A stretch of DNA of 64,000 nucleotides from M55B165 sp964423265 (GCA_964423265.1 CAYREF010000001.1:62001-126000); one strand, 5' to 3'; positions 1 to 7,097 are shown, counted from the first letter of the stretch. Notes: generated by a model from the letters alone, not told the origin. Numbers and translations are program-made.

Positions 1-1
1 A

Positions 2-148
2 ATAGAAGCAGCCCAGAGGGAAGAGGTTTCTTTGATTATGCTAGCTAAAAGGGGCCAGAGCGCAACTAAAGAAATTATTTTGGGAAGTACTGCCCAAAAT
101 GTGGCGTTTCACTCTACCAAAAATCCAGTACTGGTTATTCCATGTTAA
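2..148 (+). CDS. Universal stress protein, C-terminal end (partial)
   Basis: The gene is cut by the left window edge; 48 codons remain in frame 2 and end at TAA 146-148. The tail shows the ATP-binding signature of the UspA family: a Gly followed by a G-S-T-A-Q-N-V-A segment and a terminal hydrophobic strand ending N-P-V-L-V-I-P. UspA-type proteins are small cytoplasmic stress or signalling proteins, often nucleotide-binding. Only the last strand-helix-strand unit is visible, so single versus tandem domain architecture cannot be told. The next gene starts 60 bases downstream, so co-transcription is possible but not shown. Confidence 0.75.
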   Translation: MEAAQREEVSLIMLAKRGQSATKEIILGSTAQNVAFHSTKNPVLVIPC

Positions 149-207
149 ATATTTAGCGAAAGTAATAAATCCAGGTTATTTAAAGAACCATAGAGGAGAT
201 GATAAAA

Positions 208-582
208 ATGAAAAATAATAAAAAGATTGCCCTGGTTGCCTGCTCAGGCGCTTCCAATACAGGGCAGACTACTAATGAAGTTGCAAAAAGGCTAAGCCTT
301 GAGTCAGATGATTATACCATGGTATGCCTGGCGGCATTAACCCTGGGGCATGAAAATTCACTAAATAAAATAGAGAATGCCTCAAAAATTGTGGTAATTG
401 ATGGTTGTCCTGTTAAGTGTGCATCTAAAATTTTAGCAGAATACACCGGAAAGAAGGCTGATCTGGATATCCAGGTTATGGAAGACTACAGTATAAAAAA
501 AGAGCCTAAGCCTGCATTTGAAGATAGTGATATAGAAAAGATAGCAAAGGATATAAGAGAAAAGATAGGTGAAGGCACATAA
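208..582 (+). CDS. DGC-domain putative zinc-binding protein
   Basis: A 124-residue protein of the DGC family (PF08859-like), named for an Asp-Gly-Cys motif. Visible hallmarks are an N-terminal C-S-G-A-S-N-T-G-Q stretch at about residues 12-20 and D-G-C-P-V-K-C-A in the middle, which gives the conserved cysteines thought to bind zinc or another metal. No reaction is established for the family. I chose ATG 208 because AGGAG at 193-198 is 9-10 bases upstream; the ATG at 199 lies directly on the ribosome site. The next gene starts 2 bases after its stop, and the run continues to a ferredoxin, a cysteine desulfurase and a 4Fe-4S protein. A role in sulfur or metal handling is therefore inferred from context only. 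Confidence 0.7.
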   Translation: MKNNKKIALVACSGASNTGQTTNEVAKRLSLESDDYTMVCLAALTLGHENSLNKIENASKIVVIDGCPVKCASKILAEYTGKKADLDIQVMEDYSIKKEPKPAFEDSDIEKIAKDIREKIGEGT

Positions 583-583
583 A

Positions 584-844
584 ATGGATTTAAATGACAT
601 ACCCAGAAGTGAAATAGACTGGTTTCCTGCCATTGATTACGGCAAATGTGACAACTGTGATGTTTGTATAGACTTCTGTCCTAATGGAGTTTATGAAAGG
701 GTGGAAGAAAAAATTGAGGTACAAAATCCCTATAATTGCACGATTGGCTGTAATGGTTGTGAGCCAGTCTGTCGGCAGAAAGCTATTAGTTTCCCTTCAT
801 TAGATGTAATTACCCAGGCTAAAAAGAAATGGGGTGCTAAATAG
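584..844 (+). CDS. Ferredoxin-like 4Fe-4S protein
   Basis: An 86-residue cytoplasmic iron-sulfur protein. The first cluster motif is C-x2-C-x2-C-x3-C-P near residues 23-33. The second half has C-x3-C-x2-C-x3-C (C-T-I-G-C-N-G-C-E-P-V-C), a less regular spacing than in a textbook 2[4Fe-4S] ferredoxin. Such proteins carry single electrons for oxidoreductases or radical enzymes. ATG 584 has GAAGG at 571-575 with good spacing; an alternative GTG at 569 would overlap the upstream gene. It lies between the DGC-domain gene and a cysteine desulfurase. It may be the electron donor of this cluster; the partner cannot be read from sequence. Confidence 0.8.
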   Translation: MDLNDIPRSEIDWFPAIDYGKCDNCDVCIDFCPNGVYERVEEKIEVQNPYNCTIGCNGCEPVCRQKAISFPSLDVITQAKKKWGAK

Positions 845-850
845 AATGCT

Positions 851-2008
851 ATGGCAATTTATTTAGACCATAATGCAACTACTCCTATAAGGGAAGAAGT
901 CTGCAATCTTTTGGATAAATGCAATAGAGGTACATATGGAAACCCCTCTTCTCCTTACCAGATTGCCAGGAAAAGCAGGGAAAAATTAGAATTTTCCAGA
1001 GAAAGAATAGCAAACCTAATTGGATGTAGCACCCAAGAGATAATATTTACAAGCGGGGGAACCGAGTCAAATAATTTGGCAATACAGGGAGTACTTGGGT
1101 CTGGAAAGGGCCATGCAATAAGCACCCAGATAGAGCATCTTTCAGTATTAGGCGTTTTTAGGAAGGTTGAAAGAGAAAAGGAGTTTAGGGTTACTTATCT
1201 TCCCGTGGATAGCAATGGGTTTGTATCTTTAGATGATTTTAAGGACAGTATAAGAGAGGATACAGTTTTTGTTTCAATTATGTTGGCAAATAACGAAATA
1301 GGTTCAGTGCAAAGAATAAAGGAAATGGTAAAAGTTGCAAAAAAAGAAAATAAGGGGATTATTTTCCATACAGATGCAGTGCAGGGGCTGGGTAAATTAG
1401 AAATAGATGCCAAAGATATGGGGGTTGATTTAATGTCTCTATCATCGCATAAAATATATGGCCCCAAGGGTGTTGGAGCTCTTTATATTAAAAAAGGCAC
1501 CAGGATTGCCCCTTTGTTTTCAGGAGGGCACCAGGAGAAAAAAATTAGGCCTGGAACTGAAAACCTACCCTCCATTATTGGATTTGGGCTTGCGGGAGAA
1601 CTGGTTAAAGAGAATATGGATGGAAATATAAAAAAACTAAGAAGAATCAGGGACTTATTAAAGGATAATTTAGTTAAAAACCTGGAAGGTATTGTAGAGA
1701 TAAAAATAAACAGCCCTTCTGCAAGGTGCCTGCCAAATACTTTAAATGTTAGTTTTAGGGGTATTGATTCTGAATTATTAATATCCTATCTAAGCAAGGA
1801 TGAAATATTTGTATCCTCTGGTTCAGCCTGTACCACTGGAAGCCTTGAACCATCTCATGTCCTTATGGCTATGGGGTTAAGGCCAGGGCTTGCAAAAAGC
1901 GCAATAAGGTTTTCCATTGGGTTAGATAACAGCAGGGAAGAAATGGAGATTGTTGCTGCTAAAGTAAGAGAAATAATTTTAACAAAACTGGAAAACAATG
2001 CTAGTTAA
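851..2008 (+). CDS. Cysteine desulfurase (NifS/IscS family)
   Basis: This 385-residue PLP enzyme removes sulfur from L-cysteine to give alanine and an enzyme persulfide that feeds Fe-S cluster or thio-cofactor assembly. Key features are present: the N-terminal Y-L-D-H-N-A-T-T-P motif, H-T-D-A-V-Q for cofactor contacts (about 173-178), the S-S-H-K motif with PLP lysine K201, and the sulfur-accepting C327 in S-S-G-S-A-C-T-T-G. The long active-site loop before G-S-L-E-P-S-H-V is that of the IscS/NifS (class I) group rather than SufS. It follows the ferredoxin gene by 6 bases and overlaps the next Fe-S gene by 11 bases, so it is part of an operon. No IscU scaffold is seen beside it; the neighbouring cysteine-rich proteins could be alternative acceptors (inference). 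Confidence 0.9.
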   Translation: MAIYLDHNATTPIREEVCNLLDKCNRGTYGNPSSPYQIARKSREKLEFSRERIANLIGCSTQEIIFTSGGTESNNLAIQGVLGSGKGHAISTQIEHLSVLGVFRKVEREKEFRVTYLPVDSNGFVSLDDFKDSIREDTVFVSIMLANNEIGSVQRIKEMVKVAKKENKGIIFHTDAVQGLGKLEIDAKDMGVDLMSLSSHKIYGPKGVGALYIKKGTRIAPLFSGGHQEKKIRPGTENLPSIIGFGLAGELVKENMDGNIKKLRRIRDLLKDNLVKNLEGIVEIKINSPSARCLPNTLNVSFRGIDSELLISYLSKDEIFVSSGSACTTGSLEPSHVLMAMGLRPGLAKSAIRFSIGLDNSREEMEIVAAKVREIILTKLENNAS

Positions 2009-2546
2009 AAATTTTGAAATAAAGGAAGTTTTGCCCTGTTTAGCAGATCCAGAAAAAATTAGGGTAATTGCAGAAATTTCAAATGATGCAAGGGAGGTTT
2101 TGCCTTATATAAATTCAGTTAACAGTAAAGCCATATATATAAGAGGAGCCAATACCCTTACTTTTGGCAAGCAAGGAAAACTTATAACCATACATCCTAA
2201 AAAAATTGCAGTAACCAAACTAAAAGATGAGCAGGAAGCAAAAAAGATATTAGGTGAAGTAATTGATATGATAAACGAAGTAGACAGCAGAAAAGATGAA
2301 ATAGAGCCAAACTTTAAAAGGAGGGAAAAACCGGGAATACTGGAGATTTTAAGGTGGTTGCCAAAAACAAATTGCGGAAGCTGTGGGGAGACCACTTGCA
2401 TGGCTTTTGTGGCAAGGCTGTTAAAAGAAGAAGTTAGCATACTGAAATGTAAAAAATTATTTGAGCCAGAATTTAAAAAAAGCAGGGAAAAGATACTCGA
2501 ATTATTACAAAGGGCAGGGTTTGAAATTCCTTCTGCATTTAATTAG
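1998..2546 (+). CDS. 4Fe-4S domain protein (RnfB/AcsC-type cluster motif)
   Basis: A 182-residue protein with an unassigned N-terminal half (residues 1-115) and a C-terminal cluster motif C126-x2-C129-x4-C134-x16-C151. That spacing, with the N-C-G-x-C-G-x-x-x-C-M-A-F context, is the PF04060-type 4Fe-4S motif found in RnfB and in the corrinoid protein of the acetyl-CoA pathway. There is no transmembrane segment. The start overlaps the end of the cysteine desulfurase gene by 11 bases, indicating translational coupling. The domain is usually an electron-transfer module feeding a larger enzyme; the partner here is unknown. Confidence 0.75.
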   Translation: MLVKNFEIKEVLPCLADPEKIRVIAEISNDAREVLPYINSVNSKAIYIRGANTLTFGKQGKLITIHPKKIAVTKLKDEQEAKKILGEVIDMINEVDSRKDEIEPNFKRREKPGILEILRWLPKTNCGSCGETTCMAFVARLLKEEVSILKCKKLFEPEFKKSREKILELLQRAGFEIPSAFN

Positions 2547-2560
2547 CGGAGGTGGTAAAA

Positions 2561-2788
2561 GTGAAAAAACATGTAAAGGATAAAATAGTTCTAAGCTTAA
2601 ACCCAAAAGAATATTACAAACTAAAAGAAGCAATAATAGATGAAGATAAAAATAAAGCTATGGAATTTGTTAAGGAGGTTTTAGCCAAAAAATTAAAGGA
2701 GATAGAAAGGCAGGGCTGCGCGCCTGTATTTGAAGCAAGTTACAGCCCAGGGCAAAAGGATAAATACAAGAGGGGGAATGGCAGTTGA
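2561..2788 (+). CDS. Small conserved-looking protein of unknown function
   Basis: A 75-residue, Lys/Glu-rich, probably alpha-helical protein with a single cysteine near the C-terminal quarter (Q-G-C-A-P). I do not recognise a family. GTG 2561 is preferred because GGAGGTGG at 2548-2555 is a strong ribosome site five bases upstream; the longer GTG start at 2552 would sit inside it. The stop TGA overlaps the next ATG (TGATG at 2786-2790), so translation is coupled to the DUF169 gene. It could be a dedicated partner of either neighbour. Confidence 0.6.
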   Translation: MKKHVKDKIVLSLNPKEYYKLKEAIIDEDKNKAMEFVKEVLAKKLKEIERQGCAPVFEASYSPGQKDKYKRGNGS

Positions 2789-3519
2789 TGGGTGAGTTAA
2801 GTAAACATATTAAAGTTTTAAGCGATATACTAAGCTTGGATAAAAAACCAGTAGGAATTAAGTTTTTAAAGGCAGAAAATGTTAGTAATTTCCAGAATTT
2901 TGACAGACCTAAAGTAAGGTTTTGCCAGGCAATCAATCTTGTACAAAAAGGGAAAAATATTTTATTAGACAAGAAAAATATTTCCTGTCCTGCAGCGGCA
3001 GCAGCATTTGGTTTCAAGGAGTTACCCCCTATACTTTCTTCAGGTAAGATGCTTTACAATATGGGGCTGTTTTCAGATCCTAAAGTGGGAAAAAAAATGA
3101 TGGAACAGGTCCCTAGGTTAGAGCTTGGCCGATACCGTGCGGTTGCTCTAACCTCAAGCGTGGAGTCTAGTTTTAGCCCCCAGGTAATTATAATTGAAAC
3201 CCAGCCTGAGAAAATAATGTGGTTGCTTCTGGCTTCAATATATAAAAGCGGAGAAAGGCTTAATCTATCTACTGGAGTGTTCCAAGCTACTTGTGTGGAT
3301 ACTGCCGTAATTCCTTTTAAGATCGGCAAACTAAATGCATGCTGGGGGTGTTATGGTTGCAGGGATGCTACAGATATAAGAGAGGATGAAGGAGTAATAG
3401 GTATTCCGGATAATGATTTGGCCCAGATTGTTGAAAATTTAAAAAAGTTAGTGGCTAAACCCATGGTTAATGCCAGGAAAAAAATGGCCTATTCTTCAAT
3501 TAAAAAGTATCTAAACTAA
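2788..3519 (+). CDS. DUF169 family protein
   Basis: A 243-residue soluble protein of the DUF169/COG2043 family, which is common in anaerobic bacteria and archaea and has no assigned reaction. Seen features are the N-terminal K-P-V-G-I-K segment, the F-C-Q-A and S-C-P-A-A-A-A-A motifs around residues 50-75, and a C-terminal cysteine pair in C-W-G-C-Y-G-C-R. The conserved cysteines suggest metal or cluster binding (inference). ATG 2788 overlaps the stop of the preceding small gene. It is the last gene of the tight run beginning at 208; a 63-base gap separates it from the thioredoxin-like gene. Confidence 0.8.
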   Translation: MGELSKHIKVLSDILSLDKKPVGIKFLKAENVSNFQNFDRPKVRFCQAINLVQKGKNILLDKKNISCPAAAAAFGFKELPPILSSGKMLYNMGLFSDPKVGKKMMEQVPRLELGRYRAVALTSSVESSFSPQVIIIETQPEKIMWLLLASIYKSGERLNLSTGVFQATCVDTAVIPFKIGKLNACWGCYGCRDATDIREDEGVIGIPDNDLAQIVENLKKLVAKPMVNARKKMAYSSIKKYLN

Positions 3520-3582
3520 CAAGAAGAGGGTAGATTAATAGTTTTTAAAAGTGTGTAAACCAGGCAAGGGCAAGGAGTAGAA

Positions 3583-4218
3583 ATGAGTTTAAAGATTAAA
3601 ATAATTATTCTTGCTGTAGCGGTGATTTCGGTGGCCGCAGGCATTTTTACAGCAGTCCAAGGATTTTCTAAAAATATTAATCCTCAGGAGCTTATTGAGG
3701 AAGAAGAAAGTAATGGCAGCCAGGATGCTAGTGAAAACCAGACCGCAGATCCTGGAGGCAATAAAGCTACAGAAGAACAACAAAAAAGCAGTGAGGAAGA
3801 ATCAAACGAATCTTCTGTAGAAAATGACAGCGAAGAAGAAAAGGAGGAAAGCAGGGCTAATAAAAATTTAAAAACAGTGTATGAAGAAATATTAAAATCA
3901 GGGAAGCCTTCTATTATAGTATTTTCATATGATGCAGAATGCTGTGAAAGCACTAAGATATTTTTTGAAAATTATAATAAAAAGGCATTTGAGATTATTA
4001 ACGCTAACAAGGAAAAATTTGACACTTTGTTTATAAATACTGGTATCTTGGGAAAGGAAGATATGGAGGCTGCTTTAAAAATCGCAGAAGATAATGGGGT
4101 AGTTAACTTGCCTTCTATTTTAATACTAGATTCAAAGGGCAAACCCTATAAGGTGATTGGAGGCATTTTTGAAGAATCTGAGATAAATAAGGCATTGGAG
4201 GGGGTAAAAAATGCTTAA
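3583..4218 (+). CDS. Membrane-anchored thioredoxin-like protein
   Basis: A 211-residue protein with an N-terminal hydrophobic anchor (about residues 4-27), a low-complexity acidic and polar linker (about 33-92, rich in E, S and N) and a C-terminal thioredoxin-like domain. In place of C-x-x-C there is an adjacent pair in A-E-C-C-E-S-T-K, followed by the usual cis-proline region (N-L-P-S-I-L-I-L) and a G-G-I-F segment. The domain would face outside the membrane. Start ATG 3583 has GGAG at 3573-3576. The 8-base overlap with the following CcdA-type gene says the two work together, CcdA passing cytoplasmic electrons to this protein. The adjacent Cys-Cys motif is unusual and could change redox chemistry or bind metal. 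Confidence 0.75.
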   Translation: MSLKIKIIILAVAVISVAAGIFTAVQGFSKNINPQELIEEEESNGSQDASENQTADPGGNKATEEQQKSSEEESNESSVENDSEEEKEESRANKNLKTVYEEILKSGKPSIIVFSYDAECCESTKIFFENYNKKAFEIINANKEKFDTLFINTGILGKEDMEAALKIAEDNGVVNLPSILILDSKGKPYKVIGGIFEESEINKALEGVKNA

Positions 4219-4879
4219 CCTTGATACCAGCAGTAGCTTATATATAGTGTTGGCCATAGTTTTTTCCAGCGGCTTTATTAGCGGCCTTAGCCCCTGCACC
4301 CTTCCCACGGTGGCATTTGTGACCGCTTATGTGGGGGGAGCAAGGGGTGCCAGTAAAAAGAAAGGGTTTATACTATCCCTCGCCTTTATACTGGGCATAG
4401 CTGTAATGCTTTCTCTGCTGGGAGTATTTGCTGGCCTTATAGGGGGGATTATAAATAATACGGTTGTCCTCAACCTTATTACAGCCGTGGTGCTTTTGGC
4501 CATGGGCCTGTGGCTGCTTAGGGTTATAAAGATAAATCTTAATTGGAGTTTTTCTAAAATTAGCCCAAAGAAAGGAAGTGGCATACTTGGTGCATTCCTT
4601 TTAGGAATTCCCTTTGGCATCGCAGCCTCACCATGCACCATGCCGGTAACTCTTTCTGTACTTGCCTTTTCCTCTTTGAAGGGAAGTGCTGCCTATGGCA
4701 TGCTTTTAATGTTTGTGTTTGCTATTGGAAGAAGTATTCCATTGCTAATTGTGGGAACCTTTACCGGGATATTAAAAAACTTATCTTTTTTATCCAAATA
4801 CCAGAATAAAATAGAAAAGGTTGCAGGAGTTATACTGATTGGTCTGGCAATTTATTTTGTGGTGCAATCTTTTCTATAG
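4211..4879 (+). CDS. CcdA/DsbD-type thiol electron transporter
   Basis: A 222-residue membrane protein with about six transmembrane helices. Two matching helices carry the reactive cysteines: S-G-L-S-P-C-T-L-P near residue 29 and A-A-S-P-C-T-M-P near residue 141. This pseudo-symmetric P-C-x-x-P pair is the hallmark of CcdA and the membrane part of DsbD, which move reducing equivalents from cytoplasmic thioredoxin to extracytoplasmic thiol proteins. GGAGGGGG at 4198-4205 is a strong ribosome site. It overlaps the thioredoxin-like gene, its likely acceptor. No cytochrome c genes are nearby, so cytochrome maturation is not implied. Confidence 0.88.
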   Translation: MLNLDTSSSLYIVLAIVFSSGFISGLSPCTLPTVAFVTAYVGGARGASKKKGFILSLAFILGIAVMLSLLGVFAGLIGGIINNTVVLNLITAVVLLAMGLWLLRVIKINLNWSFSKISPKKGSGILGAFLLGIPFGIAASPCTMPVTLSVLAFSSLKGSAAYGMLLMFVFAIGRSIPLLIVGTFTGILKNLSFLSKYQNKIEKVAGVILIGLAIYFVVQSFL

Positions 4880-4895
4880 GAAATGAAGGGTTTAA

Positions 4896-5297
4896 TTAAC
4901 TATTATTCTTACTTGAATTTGAAAAATTTAGGTTATTATATCTGCTTAAAAATAGTTCCAGGGTCTTTTTCCTTTTTTTTAACTCCGCAGACCAGCTGGT
5001 CAGCATTCCTGTCCCTTCCGGGGTTATGGAATATATTTTTTTAGCCGGTCCACTTCCACCGGTTTCCCACCTGGATTCTATAAAACCTTCTGACTCCAAT
5101 GTTTTTAGCGTCCGATATATTGAGCCTGGGTCAGAATCTGAATCTGAAAAGCCCATCTCCGAATATCTTTCTGTAAGCTCATACCCATGTGAAGGTTTCT
5201 CTGCCAGAAGCAGCAGGATTGCAGGTATTAGAAACCTGCTCATCCTCCCGCTCCTGCAAGAGCACCTGCTAGTATTTTCTTGGTGATCATCACACAT
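4896..5297 (-). CDS. PadR-family transcriptional regulator
   Basis: A 133-residue winged-helix regulator. The N-terminal domain shows the PadR pattern: I-L-L-L-L-A-E-K-P-S-H-G-Y-E-L at about 27-41, then S-I-Y-R-T-L-K-T-L-E-S-E-G-F-I and Y-S-I-T-P-E-G in the wing. The C-terminal part is a short charged helix. Unusually the N-terminus carries extra His and Cys residues (C-x9-C-x-C), a possible metal-sensing tail. It is the last gene of the minus-strand operon beginning at 6930. An 11-bp inverted repeat ahead of that operon (6958-6984) is its probable operator. Confidence 0.85.
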   Translation of the reverse strand: MCDDHQENTSRCSCRSGRMSRFLIPAILLLLAEKPSHGYELTERYSEMGFSDSDSDPGSIYRTLKTLESEGFIESRWETGGSGPAKKIYSITPEGTGMLTSWSAELKKRKKTLELFLSRYNNLNFSNSSKNNS

Positions 5298-5314
5298 TGC
5301 AGGTCCTCTCCTAT

Positions 5315-5521
5315 TTACCCTAACTCTTTTATTCTTTTTTCAGTTTCAGCAATTTCGCCTTCCAGCATCTGCCGGTAGTTTTTTAACTGTTTTAGCTGCT
5401 CTTCTTTTGAGGGAAAGGCAGGCTTAAAGCTATGATGGTGGGAGCTGTGGTGGGAGCCAATATTTTCTCCACAGCAACAGCCCGTAGACGGCTGGTGGTT
5501 ATACTTCTTTGTATCACACAT
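5315..5521 (-). CDS. DUF5320-like His/Cys-rich small protein
   Basis: A 68-residue protein with a metal-ligand-rich N-terminal half, C-C-C-G followed by H-H-S-S-H-H-H-S, and a C-terminal coiled-coil-like helix (Q-L-K-Q-L-K-N-Y-R-Q-M-L-E-G-E-I-A-E-T-E). This layout fits the DUF5320 family found beside metal-cofactor and permease genes in anaerobes; no function is known. It sits between the PadR and cupin genes with short gaps. A role as a metal chelator or sensor is inference from composition. Confidence 0.65.
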   Translation of the reverse strand: MCDTKKYNHQPSTGCCCGENIGSHHSSHHHSFKPAFPSKEEQLKQLKNYRQMLEGEIAETEKRIKELG

Positions 5522-5540
5522 ATTATTTCCTCCTTATTTT

Positions 5541-5849
5541 TTATTTATTTTTATTTATCTGTATCCCCAAAATCCTGGTATCTGTGTTTGCTTTAAGGGA
5601 TAAAACTGCAGGTTTGCTTATAAAACATTTCCCAGAATCTAGGACTTGTTTTTTGGAATCAGCAGTTACTACCGCTTCTCCCTTAAGCACTATAAACATA
5701 ACATAGGACTCCATCCTACATTCAGGTATTTTTCCATCTTTGGAAAGCTCTATAATCCGTGTTTTAAATTCTTCTGCCTTAAATAAAACATTTTTGTCCC
5801 TTTGGCTGTAGGGGGAAGCTTTCACTTTATATAAATCGAATATATCCAA
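5541..5849 (-). CDS. Cupin-fold protein
   Basis: A 102-residue single-domain protein with predicted beta structure. The G-E-A-V-V-T-A and D-S-G-K-C-F-I-S-K-P segments at about 53-75 fit the two cupin motifs, though the usual metal-binding histidines are not evident, so a ligand-binding rather than catalytic role is more likely. It lies between the half-permease gene upstream and the DUF5320-like gene downstream on the minus strand, all within 20-base gaps. The fold call rests on pattern alone. Confidence 0.55.
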   Translation of the reverse strand: MDIFDLYKVKASPYSQRDKNVLFKAEEFKTRIIELSKDGKIPECRMESYVMFIVLKGEAVVTADSKKQVLDSGKCFISKPAVLSLKANTDTRILGIQINKNK

Positions 5850-5866
5850 AGTTTACTCCTTTCATG

Positions 5867-6433
5867 TTAAGAATTTTTATCTTTTTTAATATTTTTTCTA
5901 TCAGTAAAGCTTATTATTTTTTCTATCAGCAAACCCATTATTATTATAAATATTAGGGTAAGGACCAGCCTTGCTGCGGTAAATTTAATTCCTAAAAACT
6001 GAATCTCTATTAATTCCTGGGGTAGCTTTATGCATGCCCAGGTAGAAATAAATATTATTATATTTGATATTTTTGCCCCTTTACTGCGCAAGGCTACTGC
6101 CATGGGAAATGCTATATACAGGGGTCCTGTGGGAAGCATTCCCAGTCCGATGGAAAGGAATATGCCTTTTATCCCTGATGTTTTTCCCATGTATTTTACT
6201 ATCATCTCCTTGGGTATCCATGCTGAAAACAGCCCTATAATTATCAAAACTGCCGGAAGGACCAAAATTAGTTCCCTCATGTAATTTTTGGAAACATCAA
6301 GTACAGAGCCCGCCTTGGCTGGGAAAATTAAAAGAGCTGCTGCCGCAGCAACCAGTATTGCTCCCATTATAATATAGTCCCTCAGCAAGGCCTTTTTATT
6401 TTGCTTGGATTTTTTATTATTGGAAGGGGTCAC
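5867..6433 (-). CDS. Half-size permease (ArsP/COG0701-like), second subunit
   Basis: A 188-residue protein with a lysine-rich N-terminus and about five hydrophobic helices. The segment with W-I-P-K-E-M-I-V-K-Y-M-G followed by a Gly/Pro-rich helix (G-L-G-M-L-P-T-G-P-L-Y-I-A-F-P) matches the conserved core of COG0701/PF03773 permeases, which include the organoarsenical exporter ArsP. Full-length members are about 300-350 residues with two such repeats; this has one. The start ATG overlaps the stop of the other half by 4 bases, so the two should be made together and pair. The substrate is not visible. Confidence 0.65.
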   Translation of the reverse strand: MTPSNNKKSKQNKKALLRDYIIMGAILVAAAAALLIFPAKAGSVLDVSKNYMRELILVLPAVLIIIGLFSAWIPKEMIVKYMGKTSGIKGIFLSIGLGMLPTGPLYIAFPMAVALRSKGAKISNIIIFISTWACIKLPQELIEIQFLGIKFTAARLVLTLIFIIIMGLLIEKIISFTDRKNIKKDKNS

Positions 6434-6930
6434 AATATCACTCCCATCAGAAAGGCAATTATTACTGCAAATAGGAAACTGAATGCATTTCTCAGTATGG
6501 TCATCTTTTTACCTAGCTCTTTTAATTCCAGAGGTAGAGTTACCATCCCAACCATGGTGAGGGTAGTTATAAAAGCAGCTACTGCCATTACTGAAGCTCC
6601 TCCGTCTAGAAGTGAAGCTGCCAGGGGGAATGATATAAGGGCTGGAATAAATAAGACTGAACCCAAAGCTGCTGTAGTCATTATTCCTAAAAATCCCGCC
6701 TGCTCACCCACAATTTTAGAAATCATCTCCGGAGGCAAAAATCCTAACAAAAATCCAATAAATACAATAATTATAATTATTAAGGGAAAAATCTTTAACA
6801 GAGTTTTAACTGCAATCTTTAGTGATTGCTTTGTTTTATCTTTATTTTTCACAATGGAAAAAATCAGCCAGGATAGGGCTATGGCATTTATGAGTATTGC
6901 TGTCAGATAGCTTTTTATAAAATCAAGCAA
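6430..6930 (-). CDS. Half-size permease (ArsP/COG0701-like), first subunit
   Basis: A 166-residue membrane protein with four to five helices. It shows the repeat motif of its neighbour: F-L-P-P-E-M-I-S-K-I-V-G-E-Q-A-G then a Gly/Pro helix (G-S-V-L-F-I-P-A-L-I-S-F-P). TTG 6930 is chosen because AAAGGA lies about 7 bases upstream. It is the first gene of the operon that ends with the PadR gene. A promoter and inverted repeat lie just upstream. Two separate half-permeases instead of one fused protein suggest a heterodimeric transporter. Confidence 0.65.
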   Translation of the reverse strand: MLDFIKSYLTAILINAIALSWLIFSIVKNKDKTKQSLKIAVKTLLKIFPLIIIIIVFIGFLLGFLPPEMISKIVGEQAGFLGIMTTAALGSVLFIPALISFPLAASLLDGGASVMAVAAFITTLTMVGMVTLPLELKELGKKMTILRNAFSFLFAVIIAFLMGVIL

Positions 6931-6957
6931 TTATAGATTCCTTTTAACTATTTTAAT

Positions 6958-6984
6958 CATATATATGTTAATTACATATATATG
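6958..6984 (-). promoter_or_regulatory. Inverted repeat, probable PadR operator
   Basis: CATATATATGT and ACATATATATG are 11-base perfect inverted arms separated by five bases. The ATGT/ACAT half-sites resemble known PadR targets. The element lies 28 bases upstream of the TTG at 6930 and directly after the promoter at 6987-7015, where a bound repressor would block initiation. Confidence 0.6.
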
Positions 6985-6986
6985 GT

Positions 6987-7015
6987 AATATAATATAAAT
7001 AAATGATTTTTGCAA
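6987..7015 (-). promoter_or_regulatory. Sigma-70-type promoter of the permease-PadR operon
   Basis: On the minus strand TTGCAA (7010-7015) and TATATT (6987-6992) are separated by 17 bases. Transcription would start inside the inverted repeat at 6958-6984, consistent with repression. Confidence 0.55.
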
Positions 7016-7064
7016 CCTTTTTATTAAGGATTTTTATAGTTTTTTAAAAGGGGGAGAATTTAAA

Positions 7065-7097
7065 AAAGGAACCGCAGCTTTAGGCCCCGGTTCCTTT
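7065..7097 (-). terminator. Rho-independent terminator of the alcohol dehydrogenase gene
   Basis: AAAGGAACCG (7065-7074) and CGGTTCCTTT (7088-7097) form a 10-bp stem with a 13-base loop. On the minus strand the stem is followed by a T run, so it ends transcription from the dehydrogenase gene. The flanking A/T runs could make it work in both directions. Confidence 0.8.

Noticed and set aside
6401..6910. 169-residue plus-strand frame opposite the half-permeases
   Set aside because: It is a frame shadow of the minus-strand gene; no ribosome site and no recognisable domain.
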